Below are positions 1 through 9,269 of a stretch of 64,000 bases of DNA, piece by piece. The notes below the pieces were generated by a model that did not search any database, was not told the origin of the DNA, and was given only the letters and a program-made list of their open reading frames with translations. A program made the translations under genes and the position numbers. The DNA is taken from assembly GCA_019416285.1 (NCBI GenBank), contig DXXM01000006.1, positions 1 to 64,000 on the forward strand. The letters are read 5' to 3'. Within the stretch, counting starts at the first letter, position 1. Every line of letters begins with the position of its first letter. The stretch is from Bacteroidales bacterium. Its GTDB lineage: Bacteria > Bacteroidota > Bacteroidia > Bacteroidales > Muribaculaceae.

Positions 1-3
1 GGG

Positions 4-52
4 TGGTCCCCTTTTCAATTGCTATCCGGGTCCCTTTTCAAATGTTAGATGC
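4..52. repeat. Insertion-sequence-end-like repeat, left bracket of the island
   Basis: Two imperfect tandem units are visible: GGTCCCCTTTTCAATTG at about 6-22 and GGGTCCCTTTTCAAATG at 28-44. The 25 bases at 28-52 recur in inverted orientation at 29184-29208 with no mismatch. Tandem sub-repeats at an end resemble the multiple terminal repeats of IS21-type elements, but no transposase is visible, so the family is a guess. Confidence 0.5.
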
Positions 53-96
53 ATATATATGATAGATACAGCGCTAACAGTAGGCTGTTGTATAGT

Positions 97-1395
97 TTAT
101 TTGTCGGATTCTTGTTCGAGAAGCGATTTACACAGTTTACTCCAGCCTGTCAAACTATCGAAGCGACAGTTTTGATAACGCTGTAACTTTTTTTCATCGG
201 CAAGAGCATCGCTGAAATATACATTATAGACAAAATCATTTTTGCCATTGGTCTGCTGATGAAAAACAAGTTTTTTATCAATTTCGTTCTGGACCTGATT
301 CACGTAGTATGATAAACGGGTATTGCCGGTATATAGAAACGCATTGCGCAGATAATCAGGAAGGTCTATTGCCAATTCAGGTCGTAGGAACTCAAAAACG
401 GAGTCGGTTTTTACTGTCATGGCTCTTAATGCCCGAAGATAACCTTTTCCATATTCCTCTCCATATATGGCAGGTAAATCTGTGCAGTTGGAAGTATCCT
501 TCAGAGACTGCCCCATATAATCAAATGTATCGTGAAGTGTTGACCATAACGCAGACAGGTCATCAATACGGGTAACCTCGATTACTTCTCCGAAGTAGCC
601 GTAATCATGATATTCTTTCCATAGTGAAATGGTACGTTTCGCCGTTCTTATAAGCGATTCCTCTAAAGGAATGTCATTTGACAAATCCTTTACAAGCGAT
701 GCATAATCATGGGCAACATCAGGTATTGAGAATGGAGATCCAAGAAAATAGTCAGACAGACCTTCCCATTCAGCAAGCATCTCTATGCTGCCCTGCTGAC
801 ATGAATGTGCTATCATAGCGGCAAGGTGTACATCGGAATTCCTTATTCCGTTTGCCACTTCGGATGAAGCCATAATTTTCTTTCCATCGGCAATAGTGGC
901 GCGTGAAGATACTTCCGGTAAATCCCAATCAATCGTAAAAGTGAGCCCATGACCGACAAGGACAAGAATATATTTGCGATTGGGGAAAGCCTCGGCTGAC
1001 CATTTTATGAACTGCGTGAGATTTTCACCGTCTGTAATATCAAAACTTTCCGAAGCGGCAAAAGTCTCATCTACCGTCAGCCTGCCATTTTCTCCTTTGT
1101 ATCGACGTATCCCGTTATGAGCAGACCCTTCTTCTTCACCGGAGTATTTGACTAAACAGGTCAAGATGACTTTAGAATTTGAAACGGAGGCGGCAGATTC
1201 GATAGCCGACATAAACGACAAATCATGAGCGGGATCTCCACCGGAACAATAATACATCAGGCAATAACCTTCCGAATCGTTATCCGGAAGGATTTCATGC
1301 TCGTCATTGTCGCTGCATGAATAAAGGACCGTACTTACAAGCACAGACAGAATACTGATTATTAACAATTTTGGCATCTTCATAATGTTAACCAT
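97..1395 (-). CDS. Clostripain-like (family C11) cysteine peptidase lipoprotein
   Basis: Predicted surface lipoprotein peptidase. A signal peptide ends in a lipobox with the lipid-anchored Cys27, followed by SDNDEHE, an acidic stretch typical of Bacteroidota surface export. The mature part carries the two catalytic elements of family C11: a His in LVGHG (His149) and a Cys in AHSC (Cys199), about 50 residues apart as expected. C11 enzymes cleave after Arg or Lys, often after self-maturation; specificity here is not visible. It is the last gene of the long operon that starts at 15000, 15 bp after the M15 peptidase gene. The ATG at 1383 (MKMPKLL...) gives a more usual signal peptide and may be the true start. 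Confidence 0.8.
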   Translation of the reverse strand: MVNIMKMPKLLIISILSVLVSTVLYSCSDNDEHEILPDNDSEGYCLMYYCSGGDPAHDLSFMSAIESAASVSNSKVILTCLVKYSGEEEGSAHNGIRRYKGENGRLTVDETFAASESFDITDGENLTQFIKWSAEAFPNRKYILVLVGHGLTFTIDWDLPEVSSRATIADGKKIMASSEVANGIRNSDVHLAAMIAHSCQQGSIEMLAEWEGLSDYFLGSPFSIPDVAHDYASLVKDLSNDIPLEESLIRTAKRTISLWKEYHDYGYFGEVIEVTRIDDLSALWSTLHDTFDYMGQSLKDTSNCTDLPAIYGEEYGKGYLRALRAMTVKTDSVFEFLRPELAIDLPDYLRNAFLYTGNTRLSYYVNQVQNEIDKKLVFHQQTNGKNDFVYNVYFSDALADEKKLQRYQNCRFDSLTGWSKLCKSLLEQESDK

Positions 1396-1410
1396 CGGCT
1401 TAATTATATG

Positions 1411-2169
1411 CTATAAATCAATTTCAAAATGTTGGTAATCCTTGAGTGAAGTCCAGTCGCCGCCCCACTCAAATCCTGCCGCAGTGAATAGCTTATATGC
1501 CAAATCGTCATGATCTATTTTATAAGGTATGTCAGTGCGGTTGTCACGATTGAAGGCATATTCCTCTCCGGTGGACGGTTCGATATGCCATGTACCGTCG
1601 GATTTCTGTTTCACATAGGGATTGTAGAGGGTGTTGATGTCTATTGCCATACCCAGACCATGTTTTGATATTTTGGTCGTGGAGCCTGTCATAAACCTGA
1701 AATTGAACGATGATGAATTGTTTGCACGCATTGATGTCTCATCATCAGCATCAAAGTTGTCAATCAGCACCATCCGTTCAATCCTGTATCCGGTCTCATA
1801 CAGCTGTCTGAAGATTGTCAGCACCTTATCCGCTATTGCCGCGTTTACGACCATTTCACCACGTTGGGGATTTCCATTGGCATTCCTATGCAGCACTTTC
1901 AGATACCGGAGTTCGGAACGGTCGAGCGGGCAGTTCTCCTTCCATGATTTCAACCACATACGGCTGAAAATCTCATCTGAAATTTCTTCCGCCTTAAACC
2001 AGTTGGATATTCCGGTAGCGGCGACCTCATTTTCATCGACTATGGTTTCTGCCTTCCAATTCCATGTAGGATCAGGTTCCACATCGTCTTTTTCACAACT
2101 TATGAATAGGCATACGGAGACCATGAACACAATAGCCTTAGAAAAAATCCTTGATATTGCAATTTTCAT
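1411..2169 (-). CDS. M15-family D,D-/L,D-carboxypeptidase-like lipoprotein
   Basis: Predicted lipoprotein peptidase of the VanY/M15 fold, which trims peptidoglycan stem peptides or related D-amino-acid peptides. The zinc and catalytic pattern is present: SKHGLGMAID supplies His170 and Asp177, and YQHFEI near the C-terminus supplies His247. The signal peptide ends at FISC, followed by EKDD, which suggests the cell surface. The ATG at 2169 overlaps the stop codon of the upstream deaminase gene by one base (TGATG), so the two are probably translationally coupled; a TTG one codon upstream is less likely. Whether it acts on own or foreign peptidoglycan cannot be told. Confidence 0.78.
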   Translation of the reverse strand: MKIAISRIFSKAIVFMVSVCLFISCEKDDVEPDPTWNWKAETIVDENEVAATGISNWFKAEEISDEIFSRMWLKSWKENCPLDRSELRYLKVLHRNANGNPQRGEMVVNAAIADKVLTIFRQLYETGYRIERMVLIDNFDADDETSMRANNSSSFNFRFMTGSTTKISKHGLGMAIDINTLYNPYVKQKSDGTWHIEPSTGEEYAFNRDNRTDIPYKIDHDDLAYKLFTAAGFEWGGDWTSLKDYQHFEIDL

Positions 2170-2744
2170 CAATATTCAATTTTATCTGTTTTGTTTTTCC
2201 ACATTTCAAAGGCTTTAATCGCCTCGTTGTCAAGAAGTACCTCAACAGGGAGACGACGCTCTCCACGCGGCAACGCGAGTTCATCGTATATGAAGGAATC
2301 ATCGAAGTCGATTGCCTTGGCATCATCCTTGTCGTTGCCGTAATATATCTTGTCGATATGTGCCCAGTATATGGCACCGAGACACATAGGACATGGCTCG
2401 CAGGAAGTATAGATTTCGCAACCACTCAGGTCAAAAGTATTGAGCTTTTCACAAGCTGCGCGTATTGCACTCACTTCGGCGTGTGCCGTGGGGTCGTTGT
2501 TCGCTGTGACACGGTTTACTCCGGTAGCTACTATTTTTCCATCACGGGCTATTACCGCACCAAACGGACCGCCGCCGTTGGAGACATTCTCCTCAGACAG
2601 ACGGATGGCTTCTCTCATAAGTTGTTCTTTGGTCATCGTCTCGGTCTTTTCATCGTTGTTGTCGCTACAGGCCGCGAAGATTAAACATACTATGCCTGCC
2701 ATCAGCAGACAACGGGCAATATTCCACAACCCTTTGATTCTCAT
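2169..2744 (-). CDS. guaD: Exported guanine deaminase (lipoprotein)
   Basis: Cytidine-deaminase-fold enzyme closest by eye to bacterial guanine deaminase GuaD, which converts guanine to xanthine and ammonia. The zinc site is complete: HAE (His88, Glu90) and PCPMC (Cys118, Cys121). GuaD-specific features follow: SCEPCPMCLGAIYWA, the DDSFIY-E segment, P-x-x-ER and a C-terminal EY. The odd feature is a clear lipoprotein signal peptide (IFAAC, Cys26, then SDNNDE), because GuaD is normally cytoplasmic. It sits in the lipoprotein operon, coupled to the M15 peptidase. It may act on nucleobases at the cell surface; a related deaminase substrate is not excluded. Confidence 0.8.
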   Translation of the reverse strand: MRIKGLWNIARCLLMAGIVCLIFAACSDNNDEKTETMTKEQLMREAIRLSEENVSNGGGPFGAVIARDGKIVATGVNRVTANNDPTAHAEVSAIRAACEKLNTFDLSGCEIYTSCEPCPMCLGAIYWAHIDKIYYGNDKDDAKAIDFDDSFIYDELALPRGERRLPVEVLLDNEAIKAFEMWKNKTDKIEY

Positions 2745-2778
2745 AGTTATTGCGATTTATAGTTAGTCTATTGTTCTA

Positions 2779-4239
2779 TTATTCACTCTCAACATATCTC
2801 ACAAATATTGTATGCCCATCATAGTCCCATGATGTCACTTCCTCGTCGTTGGATAATTCGTCAGTCACTTTCACACCACAACCGGGCCACACCGTCACCA
2901 CGAAACAACCCTCTTGTCCGGGATTGCCCAAGCAATGCAAAGATTTTACGGCTTTGTTGCGGCTGATGTCTATATCTGGAAGGAGGTTTTGTTTACAATA
3001 TAATGTTTCCAGTTTCGCGCATCGGCTCACATCCAGCGAGGTCAGCAGGTTCTTGTCACAACGAAGCAAGGATAACTCCGGATTTTCCATGTCCAGAGAT
3101 GCAATCCTGTTTTCGCTGCAAAACAAATACTTCAGGTGGGGGCAGTGCCGCACATTCAATGATGCCAGTTGATTTTCGCTGCAATAGAGCGCTTCCAATT
3201 TTGTGTTGCGGCTCACGTCAAGGGATACCAGTTGGTTAGATTCGCAATATAGCGCTTCCAGCTTTACATTTTGGCTCACATCAAGCGATGTCAATGATGT
3301 TCTCGAGCACATCAAGGATGTCAGTTCAGTGTTTTTGCTCAAGTTCAGTGATGCCAGATTGTTTCGGGCACACCACAAACTCTTCAGATTTACGTTTTTG
3401 CTTACATCCAATTCGGAGAGTGAATTGTCATCGGCATTAAGATCTTCCAACTTTGGACTTTGATCCAAGTTTAGGTGCGTGAGTTGGTTGTTGCCGCAAT
3501 GCAATTTAGTCAGTTCGTCACAGTTATTTATATTCAGAGAACTGAGCTGATTATTTTTGCACTCCAGCCGGATCAGTTTGGTGTTGTGACTCACGTCAAG
3601 AGATGCAAGTGCTGCATTGTTGCAATACAACGTCGTCAGTTCTTTGTTCTTGCTTACATCCAACGAAGTAATGGGATTGTTGTTCACGTTCAGATAGGTC
3701 AGCGCCACCAGATATTCGAGTCCATGCACGGAGCTTAACTCAATATCATCCCAATCACAGTCGACCGTTTCAATATTTTTCACGTCGCCATAGGTAATAT
3801 GGTGGTCATCGGGGATGAGATTGAGCAGCATCAGTAGTTCGGCAAACGCCGGGTCGAACTCCGCCGTGAGGTCGGCAGTGTCGGCCAAGCCGCTCTGGAC
3901 GATACGCAACGTGTCAGTGGATATGATGCCCTCCGATGCACGGATTACCACCGCTGCCATGCGTGCCGTGCCCGTCGTGTTCTTTTCTACTTCAAAGGAG
4001 AGCATAGTGGATTCGGGATTTGCCTCTTCAGCCAACTTTACCCATTGCGCATCTTGCGGCATCACCACCTCGTAAGGTATATTTGCCTTCACAGCTACTG
4101 ATACGACACCTCCATCGGCATATACTGACAGCATTTCCGTAGCAAATTTCAGTTCCGGAACAGTAACTTCATCATCTTTGTCGCATGCTGCAAAGGCGAG
4201 CATCATTAGGATTGCTGATAGATATTTGATTGGCCTCAT
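2779..4239 (-). CDS. BACON plus leucine-rich-repeat surface lipoprotein
   Basis: The signal peptide ends at AFAAC followed by DKDDE, so surface lipidation is likely. Residues about 30-115 look like a BACON domain: beta strands, a W-V-K-L segment and a repeat ending in IVQSG. From about residue 160 to 460 there are about 12 leucine-rich repeats of 21 residues with the pattern LxxLDVSxNxxLxxLxCxxNx, the internalin-like form common in Bacteroidota. No catalytic motif is seen. Such proteins usually bind ligands or host and bacterial surfaces, but the partner is unknown. It lies mid-operon, 34 bp upstream of the deaminase gene. Confidence 0.8.
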   Translation of the reverse strand: MRPIKYLSAILMMLAFAACDKDDEVTVPELKFATEMLSVYADGGVVSVAVKANIPYEVVMPQDAQWVKLAEEANPESTMLSFEVEKNTTGTARMAAVVIRASEGIISTDTLRIVQSGLADTADLTAEFDPAFAELLMLLNLIPDDHHITYGDVKNIETVDCDWDDIELSSVHGLEYLVALTYLNVNNNPITSLDVSKNKELTTLYCNNAALASLDVSHNTKLIRLECKNNQLSSLNINNCDELTKLHCGNNQLTHLNLDQSPKLEDLNADDNSLSELDVSKNVNLKSLWCARNNLASLNLSKNTELTSLMCSRTSLTSLDVSQNVKLEALYCESNQLVSLDVSRNTKLEALYCSENQLASLNVRHCPHLKYLFCSENRIASLDMENPELSLLRCDKNLLTSLDVSRCAKLETLYCKQNLLPDIDISRNKAVKSLHCLGNPGQEGCFVVTVWPGCGVKVTDELSNDEEVTSWDYDGHTIFVRYVESE

Positions 4240-4300
4240 ATGATTCTGTTATCCTATTTTTTCAGGTTATTCAAAGAGTCATCTCGGAAATTCGGTCTTT

Positions 4301-4561
4301 TTATGCGACGAAGAGCAACCGTTTCATTACATTGGTCATGATTTTGGTGAACTCAGATGGAGTTATTTCCTCATTGTTGATGAAATTCGGCAATTCATAC
4401 TCCGGGAGTTTCTCCTTCATTTCGATATTCTCATTGATATACCTTATCAAGGTTGTCTTGCATTTCTCCAGTTTATTCCTGTAGTAAATGGCCAAACCTC
4501 CGAGTGCTATTATGACTATTGCAGCCGAAGCAAGAATGACATACCAATATATACTTTCCAT
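4301..4561 (-). CDS. Small single-pass membrane protein
   Basis: An 86-residue protein not recognised as a known family. Residues about 7-27 form one strong hydrophobic helix followed by RNKLEK, so the N-terminus is probably outside and the charged C-terminal 58 residues inside. It lies in the operon between the carboxypeptidase-regulatory-domain protein and the repeat lipoprotein, with gaps of 29 and 61 bp, in the same orientation. That spacing is the main reason to accept it as a gene. No function is proposed. Confidence 0.55.
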   Translation of the reverse strand: MESIYWYVILASAAIVIIALGGLAIYYRNKLEKCKTTLIRYINENIEMKEKLPEYELPNFINNEEITPSEFTKIMTNVMKRLLFVA

Positions 4562-4590
4562 GACTCAGCATTTATATGGTTCAACTATAA

Positions 4591-5682
4591 TCACAAAGAA
4601 TTAACTCTTTCTACAGTCCGTATGATAGCGGGATGGAGAGGATTTGCATTGGTCGGAGCCAAAATGTCGGAAGATTCAATTATGGGAATCTCTTTCTTGA
4701 GACTCTTACCTTCTTCTTCCGAGAGGAACTCCCGGTCTGTCAGATACAGCTCCATATAGGTTCTGACATTTACGGGCGATGAACTGTCAAAAGTCTTCTT
4801 AAAAAGCTTTCCTTTGGCAAGCATGTCTATTGTTACAGAGACCTGTCTGAGATCCGTAGGTCTGATAAAGCCACCGTCGGGCGTATCGAACACATAGTTC
4901 TCGCTAATCTCGGTGACATCGGTGGTAAGGCCAAAAAGTTTCAAAGCCCACGGGGTTGTGATGTGATTCTTTTCATTAGCGAGTGCATCGCCATACCAAC
5001 GAATGACATCTCCGTTTTTCAACCAGATAATCTTTGGATAATATTTACCCATTATCGTATCGCAGGCTACATCTGTTCCTTTAATTTTATCCGGAATTTT
5101 AGCGGCAGAGGGAATCAGGCCTTTGCGATTGCCCCAAAGTATGAATTCATATTCATGATTGGTGCTTACGCTATCGAGACCTGATGAGTTTGACATCCGA
5201 ACGTAAGTTTTGGATGCTAATTCACGTGCTTTGTTCCATCCTTTTACTTTTGTTTTTTCCACCGGGACAAGAAAATCCACAACACTTTCCTTGAATAAGG
5301 TTACAGAGTCGGATGAGCTAAGAACTGATGTTATTTCGCGCATATAACCCGTGAGGTGCAATAACGGCCTACTACCGGGGATAATGACAATTTCCGGAAG
5401 CTCGTAGTCCCGCTGAATCATCTTCACATCATCTTCTGCCGGTTTCTGTATTTGCAATGAGGCATACCCCATATAATTGAATGTAATGGGGTATCTGCCT
5501 TTTTGCAATTCCGGTATTACTCCTAATTTATCGGTCATTCCAACCACGTTGCCGGAACGGTCAGTAATTGACGCCAACGGCAGGGGAGCATTAGTTGAGG
5601 CATCAATCAAACGAAAGGCATCAGCATCGAATGTCGTTGAAGACAGAATCAAAGCAGTTATTATTGAGATTATCTTATTCAT
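4591..5682 (-). CDS. Protein with N-terminal carboxypeptidase-regulatory-like domain
   Basis: A signal peptide (about 22 residues, ending near ADA) is followed by one carboxypeptidase-regulatory-like beta-sandwich. This has the recognisable pattern LIDASTNAPLPLASI...GxTDKxG...NYMGY, at residues about 23-90. This domain is common at the start of outer-membrane proteins of Bacteroidota. The remaining 270 residues are not recognised; they are mixed alpha/beta with no visible metal or nucleophile motif. There is no lipobox, so it is periplasmic or outer-membrane associated. It is 12 bp downstream of the MscS gene in the same operon. Confidence 0.65.
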   Translation of the reverse strand: MNKIISIITALILSSTTFDADAFRLIDASTNAPLPLASITDRSGNVVGMTDKLGVIPELQKGRYPITFNYMGYASLQIQKPAEDDVKMIQRDYELPEIVIIPGSRPLLHLTGYMREITSVLSSSDSVTLFKESVVDFLVPVEKTKVKGWNKARELASKTYVRMSNSSGLDSVSTNHEYEFILWGNRKGLIPSAAKIPDKIKGTDVACDTIMGKYYPKIIWLKNGDVIRWYGDALANEKNHITTPWALKLFGLTTDVTEISENYVFDTPDGGFIRPTDLRQVSVTIDMLAKGKLFKKTFDSSSPVNVRTYMELYLTDREFLSEEEGKSLKKEIPIIESSDILAPTNANPLHPAIIRTVERVNSL

Positions 5683-5694
5683 AGCCAGTCTAAT

Positions 5695-8028
5695 TTAATC
5701 TTTCATTATTGTATAAGCACACTGAGCCTCTATCTGCTGGACAAAAGTCGCCGCATTAATGCCATTTTGTCTGAATGCCTCAAAAATGGCCTCACGCACT
5801 GCAGGTTCGGTTGCCAGATATTTTTCGGAATCAATCCATACTTTTAATTCTACTCTCATCACTCCGCTGCCGAAGTTTCGCATGATAACCACATGTTTCC
5901 GGCTCTCATCCACTCCGTCTATGCCCTGGAAAGAGTCAAGAATTATCTTGCGCACTAATTTCGGGTCATTGTTTTCAGAAATGTCAAAAACAATATGACG
6001 CAATTCAACGCTATGATTACGAGTCATATTCTTGAAGTTCTTTTCAAAGAGCTGACGGTTGGGCATTGTCATGATGGGTCCGTCCTCGGTTTCCATCCGG
6101 GTAGAGATAATCCCTATGTCAAGAACTTTACCTCTTACACCTTCATATTCCATTATGTCGCCGGGACGCAATCTGCCCATCATCAGCGTCAGACCCGAGA
6201 AGAAATTTTCAAACGTATCCTTCAAGGCAAAACCGATACCAATGCTGGCACCTCCGACAGCGGCAATAAGCCCGGCTTTGTTGATGTCAAGAATGAGTAT
6301 CACCGTTATAATATAGCATAGCCACGTGATGATATTTCCGATGGTGATCCAGACCGCCACTTGCCCCTGGCGGTTCGACTCATTCCGGTGAAGAATCTGT
6401 TTTGCCAGCGTCAGACCGTAATTCACGACCACTCCAAGACCATAAATGTAAATAACCTTCGCCGCAGAAATCACACCAATCTTGTCAGGCATGTTCACAA
6501 ACGGTGTATTCATCAACTCTATGAACCACGAGGTAAAATTATATATATGTGCTACCCATGATATTGCTGCAAACATAATAGCCGGTATAGCAAGAGGGCA
6601 TAGCAGTAAACGCACCGTCATACCGGCGATACTGTTTTTTACGAGCTGTTTTTTGTTTATGAAAGTCTTGATCAGCTCAAAGAAAAGAATTCCGGTGACA
6701 AGCCCACTCCAAAGGAGGAATATCAGAGTGCCAAGTATTATGTATCCGAAGCAAATGAAAATAAAGCATAAGGCAATAACGGTAATATTGGCCCATGCCA
6801 TCCGGCGGTCAGTATTGTCAAGTTTCTTCAGATTCAACGCCATTATAACTGTCTGTCCGACAATAGCCAGAAGGAAGAAAAACGGCACCGTGAAAGTTAT
6901 TGTGGATATAGGCACTAGGTCCTGACGGTATTCTATAAGAATATAGGTCAAGGCAAACATCGGCAAATATGATAAAAGAGTACGCCATATCTGATTTTTC
7001 TTCAGTCTGACAGTTGAAGATGTAAGGACCAACAATGCCAATAAAAAGAGTTCGCATTCCAACCCTACGATAATCTGAAGCATAGGCGCGAATCCCATTA
7101 TCAGCATAATGATGATTAGCCCGACAACATTCATCGTCAGCCAGAAACAGAGAGTCCAGTAAATTCGTTTCTTTGCTATCCAGCCGGGGCAGAACCGGGA
7201 GAAGCGAGCCAAAAGATAGAAGCATATGGCAAGCGCCAATGATATATAGAATTTTATATCTATATATTCATACATTTTGTCCTCTTTTGAGTTCCAGTCC
7301 TCCATCTCGCTCTGTCCGGTAAGGAAGCGCCACACCATGTCATCCCTAAATTCAATACAACGGATTAAAAAATGATTCCAAAATTCGCATATAGGCTCAC
7401 CGCTTTTCCCAAACATTATTGTCTGAGCATGACTCATGACAGAGTTGTTGTAAATCTCCAGCCTATCGGCTTTGTTGACCAGATTACGGTATATTGTTTT
7501 ATCTTCAGCTACCGAACTTATGCAGCTGTCAACCGAAAGTTTAAGAGAATCCGCTATAACGACAGATTTTTGGAGAGCCTCTCTGCTTCTTGGAGCTGAG
7601 AGCTTCGTTTCCAATCCCCTCAGGAAATTGGATAATTCACCGTAGCGGTTAGTTATAATCGAAAGATCTGTTTCCAGTTGTGTGAGCTTTCCCTTTTGAG
7701 AGCGTATGCGTCTGATAACATCTTTCATTCCCTGGGTGGCCTGTAATGTACCATAAAGATATCGCTCATCCTGAGAATATAGCATCACAGCTGTCTCATC
7801 GCACATTTCGTCGAGATGCGCTATTTCATTGCGAAATTCAATCTGACGATTCTCAAAACGACGAATGTCTTTCCGGACATTCTGCTGAAGAACTTCCATA
7901 TCCACCGACAAGGAAATCAGCGTCTGGTCGAGGTTGTATTCAGATAAGACTCCCCATGACGGCAATGTGAACCACACTGCCGTCATAAGGAGAATCATTA
8001 CTCTTAATCTTTCGATTTTAGAAGTCAT
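5695..8028 (-). CDS. Large MscS-family mechanosensitive channel
   Basis: A 777-residue inner-membrane channel. A signal-like segment is followed by a long helical, coiled-coil periplasmic region (about 30-250), then roughly ten membrane helices. The last of these is the MscS pore helix in a Gly/Ala-rich stretch (GLIAAVGGASIGIGFALKD). The cytoplasmic beta domain begins at RPGDIMEYEG and contains the family signature MPNRQLFEKN. Larger MscS-type proteins of this kind occur widely in Gram-negative bacteria and release solutes under osmotic stress. Its place inside a lipoprotein operon is unusual and may be linked to envelope stress. Confidence 0.85.
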   Translation of the reverse strand: MTSKIERLRVMILLMTAVWFTLPSWGVLSEYNLDQTLISLSVDMEVLQQNVRKDIRRFENRQIEFRNEIAHLDEMCDETAVMLYSQDERYLYGTLQATQGMKDVIRRIRSQKGKLTQLETDLSIITNRYGELSNFLRGLETKLSAPRSREALQKSVVIADSLKLSVDSCISSVAEDKTIYRNLVNKADRLEIYNNSVMSHAQTIMFGKSGEPICEFWNHFLIRCIEFRDDMVWRFLTGQSEMEDWNSKEDKMYEYIDIKFYISLALAICFYLLARFSRFCPGWIAKKRIYWTLCFWLTMNVVGLIIIMLIMGFAPMLQIIVGLECELFLLALLVLTSSTVRLKKNQIWRTLLSYLPMFALTYILIEYRQDLVPISTITFTVPFFFLLAIVGQTVIMALNLKKLDNTDRRMAWANITVIALCFIFICFGYIILGTLIFLLWSGLVTGILFFELIKTFINKKQLVKNSIAGMTVRLLLCPLAIPAIMFAAISWVAHIYNFTSWFIELMNTPFVNMPDKIGVISAAKVIYIYGLGVVVNYGLTLAKQILHRNESNRQGQVAVWITIGNIITWLCYIITVILILDINKAGLIAAVGGASIGIGFALKDTFENFFSGLTLMMGRLRPGDIMEYEGVRGKVLDIGIISTRMETEDGPIMTMPNRQLFEKNFKNMTRNHSVELRHIVFDISENNDPKLVRKIILDSFQGIDGVDESRKHVVIMRNFGSGVMRVELKVWIDSEKYLATEPAVREAIFEAFRQNGINAATFVQQIEAQCAYTIMKD

Positions 8029-8064
8029 ATGCTGTCTACTCTCAAAAAGCCATCCGGCTATTTT

Positions 8065-9201
8065 TTACTTGATTTCAACCTTGAACTTCAAGTCGGCGCA
8101 AACGGTAGTGTACTTTACGCCTCCTACAGTTACAGAGTCATGGAAACGTTGCACCCAAGTGTAGGTACCCGATTCAAGATGAGTCTCGCTGTCGCCAAAG
8201 ATTGAGAATTCGCAGATCATTTTCCCGTCAGCTGCCTCCTGATACATCGGCACCATCGATGATTCATCCATAAGTTCACCTTTGTCGTTAAACAGACCGA
8301 TTTCTTCAATCATGCTACCCGGTGAAGAAATACTCGTCACGCCTAAGTGTCTCAGTTTGCTTGTAATGTCAAGATTAACCGTCTTTTTAAAATCAGGATT
8401 TGAGAGTTCGGCCAATGTGACGGACAGCTGCGCATCCTCAACAGGCGCTCCATCCGGGTTGCAGGCTGCAACAGAGAGAGGTAAGTGAGTTATACGACCG
8501 TGATTTGAAGTCAGCACAACCCAGAAACTCAGCGGGGAATAGGTGTGTATGATATCCTTCAGCGCGTCAAGCTTTTCGGGATTTACTTTTAAGACCTTCC
8601 CTACAGCGTCTCCTGTCAATGGAAGAGTTACGAAGTAGTCGGCACTTACATCCTGCGACAATGAGCTATTGGTGACTTTGATGTCGTCATTGCTGATAAG
8701 AGCGAGGTCCCCTGCTTCCTTGGCAAGAATTTGTATCGGCAGACCGGTCTCATACGTATGATCGGGTTCAATACCGTAGTAGTCGAATGCGCGGGGGGCG
8801 TTCAGTTCAAACTTGTCCTCGATCGAGAATGGATCCTCAACATTGAAGACAACCTCTTTCTGAATTCCATCTGTTTGAGCTACCTGCAGGCTGACTGCAT
8901 TACCGGCACCGATCTGGGCAAAATCCTTAGCCTTAAGGCTGACAGCCCATTTACCGTTTCCGGCAGAAGTCAGATTACTGACCTCGAATGCTTCGGTTCC
9001 GGCGACGAGTGTAGCATTAGAGATAAGTGCGTCGGCAGGAGTCACTGTAAACTGGAGCGATACCTCTCCGGCTTCATTGAGCTGGAAAGAGCTACCGTCG
9101 GCTACCACACCTTCGAGTACGGCAGGTTCATCGTCGCTGCTGCAAGCTGATAAGGCAACGGCAGCGACAAGCATTGTGGTGTAAATTAATTTTTTAAACA
9201 T
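8065..9201 (-). CDS. Surface lipoprotein of unknown function
   Basis: A signal peptide ends at LSACSSDDEP, giving lipidation plus an acidic surface-export signal. The rest is not recognised: a beta-rich protein of 378 residues. An N-terminal segment of about 90 residues resembles a bacterial Ig-like or cadherin-like sandwich (VTPADALISNATLV), followed by a larger beta domain. No catalytic motifs or repeats are seen. It is 36 bp upstream of the MscS gene and in the same orientation, so it is probably co-transcribed. Confidence 0.7.
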   Translation of the reverse strand: MFKKLIYTTMLVAAVALSACSSDDEPAVLEGVVADGSSFQLNEAGEVSLQFTVTPADALISNATLVAGTEAFEVSNLTSAGNGKWAVSLKAKDFAQIGAGNAVSLQVAQTDGIQKEVVFNVEDPFSIEDKFELNAPRAFDYYGIEPDHTYETGLPIQILAKEAGDLALISNDDIKVTNSSLSQDVSADYFVTLPLTGDAVGKVLKVNPEKLDALKDIIHTYSPLSFWVVLTSNHGRITHLPLSVAACNPDGAPVEDAQLSVTLAELSNPDFKKTVNLDITSKLRHLGVTSISSPGSMIEEIGLFNDKGELMDESSMVPMYQEAADGKMICEFSIFGDSETHLESGTYTWVQRFHDSVTVGGVKYTTVCADLKFKVEIK

Positions 9202-9269
9202 AATATTTATATTGTTGTTTTAATGCAATTTATTATTCCTCATCTTTTGATTTTGTAAGTCATTTGTTA

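Noticed and set aside
1411..2172. TTG start for the M15 peptidase and similar TTG start for the BspA-type protein at 11443
   Set aside because: An ATG lies within one to five codons in each case and gives better signal peptides.
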